DNA of 64,000 nucleotides from JAWKJY01 sp041393535 (lineage in GTDB: Bacteria > Actinomycetota > Thermoleophilia > Gaiellales > Gaiellaceae), in the NCBI GenBank assembly GCA_041393535.1, contig JAWKJY010000002.1:620001-684000 (forward strand). The letters run 5' to 3'. The notes beneath the pieces are model-generated. The model was not told the DNA's origin, did no database searches, and worked only from the letters and a program-made list of their open reading frames with translations. Of the stretch, positions 1-8,445 are shown one piece after another; the first letter of the stretch is position 1; the number at the start of each line of letters is the position of its first letter. The translations under genes were made by a program, and so were the position numbers.

Positions 1-138
1 CGGGTTGAGCGTCAGCCGCCCCTCGCGGCGCGCGGTCGGGTCGCCCAGGCGCGTCGCGACGACGGCGTGCGCGAGCTCGTGCACCGTCAGGCTGAGCAGC
101 ACGCACGGGGCGAGCAGCGCGAAGGTCTCGATGTCCAC
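1..138 (-). CDS. Site-2 protease family (M50) membrane metallopeptidase, partial
   Basis: Only the first 46 codons are in the window; the gene runs off the left edge. A GTG start overlaps the stop of the upstream CCA-enzyme gene by one base (TAGTG), so the two are translationally coupled. After a short hydrophobic segment comes VHELAHAVVATRLGDPTARR, the HExxH zinc motif in the HELAHA form typical of M50 site-2-like proteases, followed by the usual GDPTA...GRLTLNP context. Members are polytopic membrane zinc proteases. The substrate cannot be inferred, because the C-terminal half, where the third zinc ligand lies, is outside the window. Confidence 0.85.
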   Translation of the reverse strand, partial: MDIETFALLAPCVLLSLTVHELAHAVVATRLGDPTARREGRLTLNP

Positions 139-2692
139 TACCGGGCCGCCAGGATCAGCGCCTGCGCGACCGCGAGCTCGTCGTCGCGGCCGGTCAGCTC
201 CCCGTTCAGCTTCCGCCGGCGCACCTCCGCGAGGACCTCCCCCACGCGCGGCGACTCCCGCAGGCCCAGCCCGGCCAGGTCGCGCCCGTCGATCTCGAGC
301 TCGACCTCGCGCAGCTCGGCGAGGTAGCGCTCGAGCCAGGCGCGGGCCGGGCCCTCGGGCGCGAGGGCGAGCGCGAGCAGGGCGCCGTCGGGGTCGTGCG
401 GGGCGATCGCGGCGACGGCGTCGGCCGCGGCGGACGTGTCCGCGAGCACGGCGAGCAGCCGTGGCGCGGCGACGACGGCGTCCGCGATCCTGTCGGCGTC
501 GCGCCGACGCAGGCGCAGGCTCGCGAGCCAGTCGACGAGCGCCTCCGCCTCGAGCCCGCGCGCGAGCGCGGCGAGGCGCAGCCGCCACGGGGGCAGGTGG
601 GGCGCATGGCGCAGGCGAAGCGCGTCCAGCCGCTCGACGAGGCGCGCCGTCTCCTCGTCCGCCGTGAGGCGCGGATGCAGCGCCGGCGCGAGGCCGAGCG
701 AGCCCAGCCGGGCGACGGCGCGGGCGGCCGCGTCCTCGGCCAGGAGGGGCAGCAGCTCGTCCCGGACGCGCGCCGGTGAGACGGCGCCGACGAGGCCCAT
801 CTCGACGCAGGAGCGGGCGAGCCGCTCGGTCGCGGGGTCGAGCCGGAAGCCGTAGCGGGCCTCGTAGCGCACGCCGCGGAAGATCCGGGTCGGGTCGTCC
901 ACGAACGAGAGGCTGTGGAGGACGCGCAGCGTCCGGGCCTCGAGGTCGGCGCGCCCGCCGAACGGGTCGACGAGGTGCCCGAACGCGGTCCCGTGCAGCG
1001 CGACGGCCATCGCGTTGACCGTGAAGTCCCGCCGGAGCAGGTCCTGGCGGATCGACGCGCGCTCGACGTCGGGCAGCGCGGCGGGCGCCTCGTAGTACTC
1101 GGTCCGCGTCGAGGCGACGTCGAGCCGTCCCGCCGCGTGCACGACGACCGCCGTCCCGAACGCCTCGTGCGGGACGACGCGGCCGCGGAGCAGCTCGGCC
1201 AGCGCCCGGGCGAACGCGATCCCGTCGCCCTCGACCGCGAGGTCGACGTCGAGCGCGTCGCCGCCGAGCAGGAGGTCGCGCACGGCGCCGCCGACGAGGT
1301 AGACCCCGGCGAAGCGGCCGGCGACCGCCTGCACCGCCTCGAAGACGGCGGCGAGGCCCGGCAGCGAGAGGAGGCGGTGGCCGAGGTCGAGCGGCTCGGC
1401 GGCCGCGCCCCGGCGGGCAGGCCGCTCGCCGCGCGCCGCGAGGACGTCCCGGCGTGTGACGACGCCGACCACGAGGCCGTCCTCGAGGACGGGGACGTAG
1501 CCGCCGGGCGCGTGGGCGACGGCGCGTCACGACGGCGAGCGGCGCGTCGACGCCCACCGTCTCGCGCAGCGGGCCGGTGACCGCCTTCACGGGCGCGTGG
1601 CCGAGCCCGTGCGCGAGCGCCCGGTCGAGGTCCTCCCGGGTGACGAGCCCGCTCGGGGCCTCGGGGACGCCGACGAGGATCGCGCTCTGGCCGTGGCGCT
1701 GGCAGGTCGCGAGCGCGGCGGCGACGGTCGCCTCCTCCGCCACGGAGCGGGCGGGCGAGGACATGAGGGCCCGCGCGCGCACCCCGCCGCGCAGGGCGGC
1801 GGGCAGCGCGGCGAGGAGGGCGGCCCGGGCCGCGCCGAGCCCCTCGTGGAGGGTGGCCGAGGCCGCCTCGGGTGGCCGCCCCGCCGACCGCACGGGCGAG
1901 CGCGGCCGCGTCGAGCGTCCCGCCGTGACTGCGCACGACGCAGACGGTGCGCTCGCCGTGGGCGACGAGGCAGACGAGCGCGCCGCAGTCGACGAGCTCG
2001 ACGAGCCGGTCGGCGAGCACGGAGACGCCCTCGACGTAGCGCGGCCAGTCGACGGCCGCGAGGCGCACCTCGTCGCCGTCGCCGACGGGCTCGACCGAGC
2101 CGAGCAGCGCGTCGAGCACGGCTCGCTCCTCGTCGCCGAGCGGCGGGCGCAGGTAGCGGGCGAGCGACTGCTGGCGCGCGCCGTGGCGCAGGCACCAGGC
2201 GAGCGCCTCGGCGTCCCGCTCCGTCGCCGTGGCGAACGTCAGCGAGCCGGTGTCCTCGTGGATCCCGAGCGCGAACAGCGTCGCCTCGAGCTGCGTCGGC
2301 TCGATCCCGCGGCCGGCGAGCATGAACACGAGCGTCGTCGTCAGCGCGCCGTCGGTCGAGCGGACGACCGCCTCCCCGGCCGTCTCGGCGGCGCCCGCGT
2401 GGTGGTCGAGCACGACGACCGGGACGTCGCGCTCGCGGACCGCGGCCCCGAGCGGGCCGAGCCGGTCGAGATCGGCGACCTCGCAGGCGATCAGCCGCGT
2501 CACCGCGGCGGGGTCGAGCCGCGCGGCGTCGACGACCTCGAGCTCGTCCGCGTGCAGCCCGAGGAACGCCCGCACGGACGGGCTGGCCTGCCCGACCAGG
2601 GCGAGCGTCGACCCCGGGTAGAGCCGCCGGGCGGCGACGGCGGATGCGAGCCCGTCGAAGTCCGCGCTCGGATGCGTGACGACGACCTCCAC
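138..2692 (-). CDS. DHH-CBS-tRNA nucleotidyltransferase (CCA/A-adding, long form), two frameshifts
   Basis: Three reading frames together encode one long-form tRNA nucleotidyltransferase/poly(A) polymerase that matures tRNA 3' ends. First part: DHH phosphoesterase (DFDGLAS near residue 13, LDHHAG near 95). Middle: DHHA1 remnant and a CBS pair. Last part: polymerase head with LVGGAVRDLLLGG and the metal-binding DVD. The frame changes near 1869-1882 (the expected GGGGHPEAASA is lost) and again near 1525-1530 between the CBS domains. Each needs +2 or -1 nt, and the first is explained by one missing G and one missing C in short runs. With correction it is about 852 aa, normal for the family. The GTG start has a -10-like CATACT 6 nt upstream. 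Product call secure; whether the frameshifts are real is not. Confidence 0.85.
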
Positions 2693-2742
2693 CGGGGGAG
2701 TATGCAGCCGGGGGCGCCGGGTGACGCCCGTCCCGGCGGCGC

Positions 2743-3132
2743 TCAGCGGTGCCCGACGGCCTCGATCTCGACGCGGGCGCCGGCCGGCAGCGCCCCGACC
2801 TCGAACGTCGACCGGGCGGGCGGGACGCTCCCCACGTGGCGGGCGTAGACCTCGTTCATCGCCGCGAAGTCGCCCAGGTCGGCGAGGAAGACCGTGGTCT
2901 TGACCAGCCGGTCCATCGACGAGCCGGCGGCCTCGAGGATCGCCGCGACGTTCCGCAGCACCTGCTCGGTCTCGGCCTCGATCCCGCCGGCGACGATCTG
3001 GCCGGTGGCGGGCTCGACCCCGACCTGGCCGGCCACGAAGACGAGGTCGCCGACGGCGATCGCCTGGTTGTACGGGGCTCCCTGGAACGGCGCGGGCGCG
3101 TTCTCGGTGCGGATCGCCTGCTTCTCAGCCAC
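2743..3132 (-). CDS. ridA: RidA family reactive imine/enamine deaminase
   Basis: 129 aa, the usual size of a RidA/YjgF subunit. The FVAGQVG strand, the central TTVFLADLGDFAAMNEVY and the PPARSTFEV segment with the carboxylate-binding Arg are all present. RidA trimers hydrolyse reactive enamine/imine intermediates released by PLP enzymes such as threonine dehydratase, in the cytoplasm. The GTG start lies 8 nt inside the end of the HisB-like gene, so the pair is coupled. The hydrolase role is well supported by the conserved Arg; the physiological substrate is not visible from context. Confidence 0.93.
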   Translation of the reverse strand: MAEKQAIRTENAPAPFQGAPYNQAIAVGDLVFVAGQVGVEPATGQIVAGGIEAETEQVLRNVAAILEAAGSSMDRLVKTTVFLADLGDFAAMNEVYARHVGSVPPARSTFEVGALPAGARVEIEAVGHR

Positions 3133-3697
3133 TCGGTGCTCCTTCGCTCGGGGACTCCTGGACGTCGGGTCGCGGCGCGCACGCCTCCGCGAGGGCGAGG
3201 CCCAGGGCCTTGGCGATCGCGTCCAGCACGTGGCCGGTGTCCTCGCCGTGCAGCAGGCGGACGTGCAGCGTGGCGCGGGCGCCCTCGGCGAGCGCGCCCA
3301 GGAACTGGCCGACCAGGTCGCCGCGCAGGCCGCCGAGCCGCGCCTCCGTCAGGTCGACGTTCGTCACGAGCAGGCCCTCGTCCGCCGCCTCGACGACGAC
3401 GTTCGCGAGCGCCTCGAGGGCGGGCGCGACCTGCGAGGCGAGCCCGCGCGCGCCCGGGGCGCGCAGCAGCCCGGCGACGGCCTCGCCGAGCGCGCGGCCC
3501 ACGGCCCCGACGAGCTGCTCGCCGCCCGCGGCGCCCGCGGAGACGGCGAGGTCGACGCGGGCGGCCCGGGCGACCTCGGCCAGCAGGTGGTCGAGCACGG
3601 GCAGGCCGGTCGCGCCCTCGACCTGGCCGCCGCCTCGCAGGGTCACCGCGACGCGGGCCGGCCCGTCCTCCGCCTCGGCGCGGGAGCGTCGCAGCAC
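3125..3697 (-). CDS. HisB-fold protein lacking the metal-binding His clusters (probable pseudoenzyme)
   Basis: 190 aa, the length of an imidazoleglycerol-phosphate dehydratase (HisB), and alignable by eye: TGLPVLDHLLAEVA matches HisB TGxGFFDHMLxQ, and LHVRLLHGEDTGHVLDAIAKALG matches the second metal-binding segment. The HisB DDHHTVED signature is replaced by AGGEQLVGAV, and NxHHxxE by GEDTGHVLDA. Most Mn ligands are therefore gone and dehydratase activity is unlikely. No other his genes are nearby. The GTG start has TAGGGT 6 nt upstream, so a leaderless mRNA is likely; ridA follows with an 8-nt overlap. Fold assignment is moderately confident; function unknown. Confidence 0.6.
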   Translation of the reverse strand: MLRRSRAEAEDGPARVAVTLRGGGQVEGATGLPVLDHLLAEVARAARVDLAVSAGAAGGEQLVGAVGRALGEAVAGLLRAPGARGLASQVAPALEALANVVVEAADEGLLVTNVDLTEARLGGLRGDLVGQFLGALAEGARATLHVRLLHGEDTGHVLDAIAKALGLALAEACAPRPDVQESPSEGAPSG

Positions 3698-3749
3698 GGG
3701 CGCACCCTAGACGATCGCCGCGCCGGGGCGTCCACCCGACGGCGCCCGG

Positions 3750-5063
3750 TCAGTCCTCGACGCGCTGGATGTGCGCGCCGAGCGCCCGCAGGCGCTCGTC
3801 GATTCGCTCGTAGCCGCGGTCGATCTGGCCGATGTTCCCGATCGTCGAGCGCCCCTCGGCGCACAGGCTCGCGATCAGCATCGCCATCCCCGCGCGGATG
3901 TCCGGGCTCTCCATGCGCTCGCCGTACAGGCGGGCGGGCCCGTTGACGACGGCCCGGTGCGGGTCGCAGAGGATGATCCGCGCGCCCATGTTGACGAGCT
4001 TGTCGACGAAGAACAGCCGGTTCTCGAACATCTTCTCGAAGATCAGGACGGTGCCCTGCGCCTGCGTCGCGACCGCGAGCGCGATCGACGTCAGGTCGGC
4101 CGGGAACGCCGGCCAGGGGCCGTCCTCGACCTTCGGGATCTGCGCGCCGAGGTCGTCCCGGACGACGAGCTCCTGCCCGTCGGGGACGCGGACGCTCGTG
4201 CCGACGACCTCGCACTGGACGCCGAGGCGCTCGAAGCCGGGCCAGATCGCGCAGAGCTGGTCGGGGACGACGTCGTCGATCCAGATCTCCCCCTCGGTCA
4301 CCGCGCCGAGGCCGATGAAGCTGGCGATCTCGATGTGGTCGGGACAGATCCGGTAGGCGCCGCCGCGCAGGCGCTCGACCCCGTGGATGCGCAGCACGTT
4401 CGAGCCGATCCCCTCGATCCGGGCGCCCAGCTCGACGAGGAAGAGGCAGAGGTCCTGGACGTGCGGCTCGCAGGCGGCGTTCGTGATCACCGTCTCGCCG
4501 GGCGCGAGCACGGCGGCCATGACCGCGTTCTCGGTGCCCGTCACGGACGCCTCGTCGAGGAAGATGTCGGCGCCGCGCAGGCCGGTCGTCTCCATCACGT
4601 AGCGGCGGTCGACCTCGACGCGGGCGCCGAGGCGCTCGAAGGCGTGGACGTGCGTGTCCAGGCGCCTGCGCCCGATCACGTCGCCGCCCGGCGGCGGCAC
4701 CACCGCCCGGCCGCAGCGGGCGAGCAGCGGGCCGGCGAGCAGGATCGACGCGCGGATCCGGCGGCAGAGCTCCTCGTCGAGCTCGGTCTCGGGGTCGGCG
4801 GCGGCGTGGATGCGCACCTCGCCCTCGCCGAGCCGCTCGACGGTCGCGCCGAGCGAGGCGACGAGGTCGAGCAGCGTGTCGACGTCCCTGATCGCCGGGA
4901 CGTTCGTCAGGGTCACCGGCTCGTCCGTGAGCAGGCAGGCGGCCACGATCGGCAGGGCCGCGTTCTTGTTGCCGGCGGCGCGCACGCGCCCGTTCAGGGG
5001 CTTGCGGCCGTCGATCAGGAAGGACTGGGTCAAGGAGGCTCGCGTCAGGGTCGGGATGGCCAT
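3750..5063 (-). CDS. murA: UDP-N-acetylglucosamine 1-carboxyvinyltransferase with Asp at the catalytic Cys position
   Basis: 437 aa from the ATG at 5063; an in-frame extension to 5198 lacks family similarity and crosses the promoter. MurA transfers enolpyruvate from PEP to UDP-GlcNAc, the first committed step of peptidoglycan synthesis. The EPSP-synthase-like fold is complete: GNKNA with Lys33, RASILLAGPLLAR, FPADLT, and the C-terminal RGYERIDERLRALGA. The loop that carries Cys115 in E. coli reads PPPGGDVIG, so Asp128 replaces Cys. The same swap occurs in mycobacterial and chlamydial MurA and is known to give intrinsic fosfomycin resistance. TACCAT at 5096-5101 is a probable -10, overlapping that of the divergent HD gene. 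Confidence 0.93.
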   Translation of the reverse strand: MAIPTLTRASLTQSFLIDGRKPLNGRVRAAGNKNAALPIVAACLLTDEPVTLTNVPAIRDVDTLLDLVASLGATVERLGEGEVRIHAAADPETELDEELCRRIRASILLAGPLLARCGRAVVPPPGGDVIGRRRLDTHVHAFERLGARVEVDRRYVMETTGLRGADIFLDEASVTGTENAVMAAVLAPGETVITNAACEPHVQDLCLFLVELGARIEGIGSNVLRIHGVERLRGGAYRICPDHIEIASFIGLGAVTEGEIWIDDVVPDQLCAIWPGFERLGVQCEVVGTSVRVPDGQELVVRDDLGAQIPKVEDGPWPAFPADLTSIALAVATQAQGTVLIFEKMFENRLFFVDKLVNMGARIILCDPHRAVVNGPARLYGERMESPDIRAGMAMLIASLCAEGRSTIGNIGQIDRGYERIDERLRALGAHIQRVED

Positions 5064-5094
5064 CGAGGCAGCGCTGCCCGGGCTGCGCCGGGGG

Positions 5095-5101
5095 TATGGT
5101 A
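5095..5101. promoter_or_regulatory. Overlapping divergent -10 elements of murA and the HD-domain gene
   Basis: The plus strand reads TATGGT at 5095-5100 (for the HD gene, start 5152) and the minus strand reads TACCAT at 5096-5101 (for murA, start 5063). Both fit the actinobacterial TAnnnT -10. Sharing the same bases implies mutually exclusive occupancy by RNA polymerase. No convincing -35 is visible. Inferred from spacing only. Confidence 0.45.
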
Positions 5102-5151
5102 GTCGCCGGCCGCGGACGGCGGCGCACGAGGGGTCGAGGGACGGAGGTCCG

Positions 5152-5721
5152 GTGGAGCTGACGCGCGAGCGCGCCTGGGCGACGCTGACGACGTACACGA
5201 AGAGCGAGGCGCTGCTCCGCCACGGGCTCGCCGTCGAGGCCGCGGTGCGCGCCTACGCCCGGAAGCTGGGCGAGGACGAGGAGCTCTGGGGCCTGACCGC
5301 GCTCCTGCACGACTTCGACTGGGAGATCCACCCCACGCTCGAGCAGCACCCGATGGACGGCGCCCCGATCCTGCGCGAGGAGGGCTGGCCCGAGGAGATG
5401 ATCCGGGCGATCCTCAGCCACGCGCAGCACAGCGGCGTGCCGCGCGAGACGCCGCTCCAGAAGGTGCTCTTCGCCTGCGACGAGATCTCGGGCTTCGTCC
5501 ACGCCTGCGGCCTCGTCCGGCCGGACGGGATCGAGACGCTCGAGCCGAGGTCGGTTCGCAAGAAGCTGAAGCAGCCGTCGTTCGCGGCGGGCGTGAACCG
5601 CGACGACGTCGTCCAGGGCGCCGAGGAGCTCGGCGTCGACCTGGACGAGCACATCGCGTTCGTGATCGAGGCGCTGCGCCCGATCGCGGCCGAGCTCGGC
5701 CTGCGGACGGCGGCCGCGTAG
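5152..5721 (+). CDS. HD-domain hydrolase (COG2316-like)
   Basis: 189 aa. The GTG start is chosen because GGAGG at 5143-5147 sits at the right distance and no similarity extends upstream. HD metal-binding residues are seen as His24 (RHGLAVEAA) and His53-Asp54 (LLHDFDWE), followed by HPMDGAPILREEGW and a helix with ILSHAQHS. The family is annotated as predicted HD-superfamily metal-dependent phosphohydrolases; no substrate is established to my knowledge. It diverges from murA across an 88-nt gap and converges with the next methyltransferase, whose stop is 3 nt away. Confidence 0.75.
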   Translation: MELTRERAWATLTTYTKSEALLRHGLAVEAAVRAYARKLGEDEELWGLTALLHDFDWEIHPTLEQHPMDGAPILREEGWPEEMIRAILSHAQHSGVPRETPLQKVLFACDEISGFVHACGLVRPDGIETLEPRSVRKKLKQPSFAAGVNRDDVVQGAEELGVDLDEHIAFVIEALRPIAAELGLRTAAA

Positions 5722-5724
5722 GGC

Positions 5725-6570
5725 TCACGCCTCGGCGCTGGCGACGAGGGCGCGCGCGGGCAGCCGCACGGCGCCGTCCGGCGCGACGAAGCCCGCGTAG
5801 CCCCGGTCGACGACGGCGCGCAGCTCGTCGGCGCCCGCGTCGCCGAGCCGGTCGAGCGCGTCGTCGAGCGAGATCGACGTCGCCCGCACGTGCTCCCACC
5901 AGGCGTCGAGGCTGGGCGCCTGCCAGGCCGTCTCGACCGGCTCGACCGTGATCTCGAAGAAGCCGGCTGCGCCGAGCAGCTCGCGCAGCAGGTCGGCGGA
6001 CGCGAGCCCGAACATCCCCGGCCGGCCGACCGTCGGATGCTCCGCCAGGCCACGGTCGACGAGCGCCGCCTGCAGCACCGCGATCCACGGGTTCGCCTCG
6101 ATCGCGTCCCCCACGGCGATCGCGAGCCGGCCGCCCGGCCGGAGCGCGCGGCGCGCGTCCCGAAACGCCGCCTCCGGGTCGACGACGAGCATGTAGCCGA
6201 AGCGGCTGACGATCGCGTCGAGCGAGGCCGCGTCGACGTCGAGCCAGTCCGCCTCCATCTGGCGGATCTCGACGTCGTCGGCGCCGGCGCGGTGCGCGGC
6301 CACCCGGGCCGCGTCGAGCATCGCCGGCGCGCCGTCCGTGACGATCACGGTGCCGCCGGGCCGGACGGCCTCCGCGAGCATCAGGCCCGTGTCGCCGAGC
6401 CCGGCCGCGACCTCGAGGATCCGCTGGCCGGGCTGCGGGGCGACGAGCTCGACGAGCCGCCGCGAGACGGGCAGGCCGGCCGCGCGGATCGTCTCCTGGC
6501 GCTCCGCCCAGCCCGCCGCGGCCCGCTCCCACCGCTCCCGGCTCTGCTCGCGGTAGCCGTCGGCGCCCAT
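5725..6570 (-). CDS. Class I SAM-dependent methyltransferase
   Basis: 281 aa. Motif I is ILEVAAGLGDTG (residues about 51-62), followed by VIVTDGAPAMLDAAR (motif II) and RRALRPGGRLAIAV (post-motif III), a Rossmann-fold methyltransferase of the UbiE/type 11 kind. The substrate is unknown. The ATG lies 8 nt after the stop of the class V aminotransferase-like gene, which itself overlaps the EEP nuclease gene by 4 nt, so the three form one leftward operon. It is the last gene and ends tail-to-tail with the HD hydrolase. Confidence 0.8.
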   Translation of the reverse strand: MGADGYREQSRERWERAAAGWAERQETIRAAGLPVSRRLVELVAPQPGQRILEVAAGLGDTGLMLAEAVRPGGTVIVTDGAPAMLDAARVAAHRAGADDVEIRQMEADWLDVDAASLDAIVSRFGYMLVVDPEAAFRDARRALRPGGRLAIAVGDAIEANPWIAVLQAALVDRGLAEHPTVGRPGMFGLASADLLRELLGAAGFFEITVEPVETAWQAPSLDAWWEHVRATSISLDDALDRLGDAGADELRAVVDRGYAGFVAPDGAVRLPARALVASAEA

Positions 6571-6578
6571 CGGCGTGC

Positions 6579-7682
6579 TCAGAGGGCCTCGACGAGGCGG
6601 TCGAGCTCGCCCTCGCTCGTCCAGAAGCCGACGGAGGCGCGCAGCCAGCCGAGGCGCGGCAGGTCGCGGACGATCACGCCCCGCTCCGCCAGCCGCGGGA
6701 CCAGCTCGGCGGCCGGCGTCGGGGGCCGCCACGAGACCAGGGTCGCCTGGCCCGCCTCGGTGACGACCTCGTGCCCGGCCGCGAGCAGGCGCTCGCGCAG
6801 CACGTCGGCGAGGCCGGCCGCCCGCGCGAACCGCTCCTCCCCGGCCGCGGCGCCGAACTCGAGCGATGCGACGAGCCCCGCGAGCGACGGCGCGGCCATC
6901 GTCCCGGCGTCGAAGCGCAGCGCGCCCGGGGCGGGCGTCGCCGTCCCGTCGTCCTCGTAGCCGAGCTGGCCGTAGTACGACGGGGCGGCGACGGCGAGCC
7001 GCTCGTGCCAGTCCGGCCGCACGTAGAGGCCGCCGGTCGCGTCGGGGCCGAGCAGCCACTTCTGCCCGGAGATCGTGTAGAAGTCGCACCCGAGCGCCTG
7101 CACGTCCACGGGTACCGCCCCGGCTCCCTGGGCGCCGTCGACGAGGACCGGGACGCCGAGCGACGCGAGCTCGGCGATCGGCAGGACCTGCCCGGTCGAC
7201 CAGGCGACGTGGGAGACGGCGATCAGGCGCGTCCGCGGGCCGACCTCGGCGCGGATCGCGTCGAGCGCGTCGGCTGCTGGCCGGTCGAGCAGCCGGACGA
7301 CGCGGACGCGGGCCGGCGAGACGCCGAGCGCTCCGAGGAGGCCGTAGTGCTCGAGGTCGGTGGTGACGACCTCGTCCTCCGGCCCGAGGCGCAGGCCGGC
7401 GACGACGATGTTGCAGCCGTCGGTCGTCGCGCGGGTCAGCGCGACCGACGCGGGGTCGGCGTTGACGGCCGCCGCGAGGCCCGCGCGCGCCCGGTCGCGG
7501 AGCTCGCGCAGGTGGGGGAAGTACTGGGGGCCCGAGCGGCCCTCCTCGAGCTCCATGCGCTCCGTCGCCGCCATCGCCTCGGCGGTGGCGCGGGGCAGCG
7601 GCCCGAAGGTGCCGGTGTTGAGATAGGCGACGCGCTGGAGCACCGGCAGCGCGGCCCTGATCCGATCGACGTCGAGGCTCAT
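6579..7682 (-). CDS. PLP-dependent class V aminotransferase / cysteine desulfurase-like protein
   Basis: 367 aa, fold type I. Visible features are the N-terminal YLNTGTFGPLPRAT, the RATTDGCNIV loop, the cofactor Asp in PVLVDGAQGAG, and the Schiff-base lysine in FYTISGQKWLLGP. This looks like the egtE/isopenicillin-N-epimerase-like branch of class V enzymes rather than housekeeping IscS, because the Cys-containing active loop is not evident. The neighbouring methyltransferase would suit an ergothioneine-like pathway only superficially (no EgtB or EgtD is present). The ATG overlaps the upstream stop (ATGA). Confidence 0.8.
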   Translation of the reverse strand: MSLDVDRIRAALPVLQRVAYLNTGTFGPLPRATAEAMAATERMELEEGRSGPQYFPHLRELRDRARAGLAAAVNADPASVALTRATTDGCNIVVAGLRLGPEDEVVTTDLEHYGLLGALGVSPARVRVVRLLDRPAADALDAIRAEVGPRTRLIAVSHVAWSTGQVLPIAELASLGVPVLVDGAQGAGAVPVDVQALGCDFYTISGQKWLLGPDATGGLYVRPDWHERLAVAAPSYYGQLGYEDDGTATPAPGALRFDAGTMAAPSLAGLVASLEFGAAAGEERFARAAGLADVLRERLLAAGHEVVTEAGQATLVSWRPPTPAAELVPRLAERGVIVRDLPRLGWLRASVGFWTSEGELDRLVEAL

Positions 7683-8422
7683 GTCGGCATCATGTCGGCT
7701 TCGACGGGCCGGTGGTCCGAGAGCAGCCGCTCGCCGTCCCGGCGCCGTGCGTCCGGCCAGGCCTCCGGGCCCCGTGTCGGCACGAGCCCGCGGGCGAGGA
7801 CGTGGTCGATCCACGGGCCCGGCCGCGACCAGCCGGCCGCCTCGAGGCGCGCGAAGGCGTCCGTCTCCCCGGGCGCGAGGTTGAGGTCGCCGAGCAGGAC
7901 GACGGCGGCGCCGTCGGCACGGGCCTCGAGCCAGGCGGCCGTGCGCAGGAGCTGGCCGGCCGCGCTCGACGGGGGGGCGTGGGCCAGGTGCGCGTGCGCG
8001 ACGAGCAGCTCCCGATCGCCGAAGCGGGCGGGCACCGCCTGGACGACGCGCGGCTCGCCGCCGGCGCGCGGCCACGGCGGCGTCAGCCGGAGCGCTGCCG
8101 GGCGTCCCGTCGGCTCGATCCGCTCGCCGAGCAGGAGCGCGTTCGCCTGCCCGGTCAGGCCCGAGCGGACGAGGCCGGGGGCGAGCGCCGTCAGGGTCCG
8201 GGCGGCGGGCCCCGCGAGCGCGGGCCGCGCGACCGCCCAGCAGGCGCGCATCCCGCTCCAGGCCGCGAGCCGGGGCAGCGCCCAGACGGGCACCTCCTGC
8301 AGGGCGAGGACGTCAGGCCGGTCCCCGGCCGCGAGGCGGACCATCCGCTCGAGCCGCTCGCCGCCGCCCGCCGGCACGGTTCGCCCGTGGAAGACGTTCC
8401 AGGTGCGGGCGAGCAGGTGCAC
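7679..8422 (-). CDS. Endonuclease/exonuclease/phosphatase (EEP) family protein
   Basis: 247 aa. It has the EEP-fold hallmarks: the N-terminal TWNVFHGR (Asn), LALQEVP (metal-binding Glu), VVLLGDLNLAPGE (GDxN motif) and the C-terminal LLSDHRPVEAD (SDH motif). It is probably Mg-dependent and acts on nucleic acid or a phosphoester; the substrate is not predictable. The GTG start gives MHLLARTWNVF. It is the first gene of the leftward EEP-aminotransferase-methyltransferase operon and diverges from the glycosyltransferase across 23 nt. Confidence 0.82.
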   Translation of the reverse strand: MHLLARTWNVFHGRTVPAGGGERLERMVRLAAGDRPDVLALQEVPVWALPRLAAWSGMRACWAVARPALAGPAARTLTALAPGLVRSGLTGQANALLLGERIEPTGRPAALRLTPPWPRAGGEPRVVQAVPARFGDRELLVAHAHLAHAPPSSAAGQLLRTAAWLEARADGAAVVLLGDLNLAPGETDAFARLEAAGWSRPGPWIDHVLARGLVPTRGPEAWPDARRRDGERLLSDHRPVEADMMPT

Positions 8423-8445
8423 GGGCTCGGACTAGTCTAGGCCGG

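Noticed and set aside
5064..5198. 45-residue N-terminal extension of MurA
   Set aside because: Not similar to the family and covers the divergent promoter region; the ATG at 5063 gives a normal MurA start.
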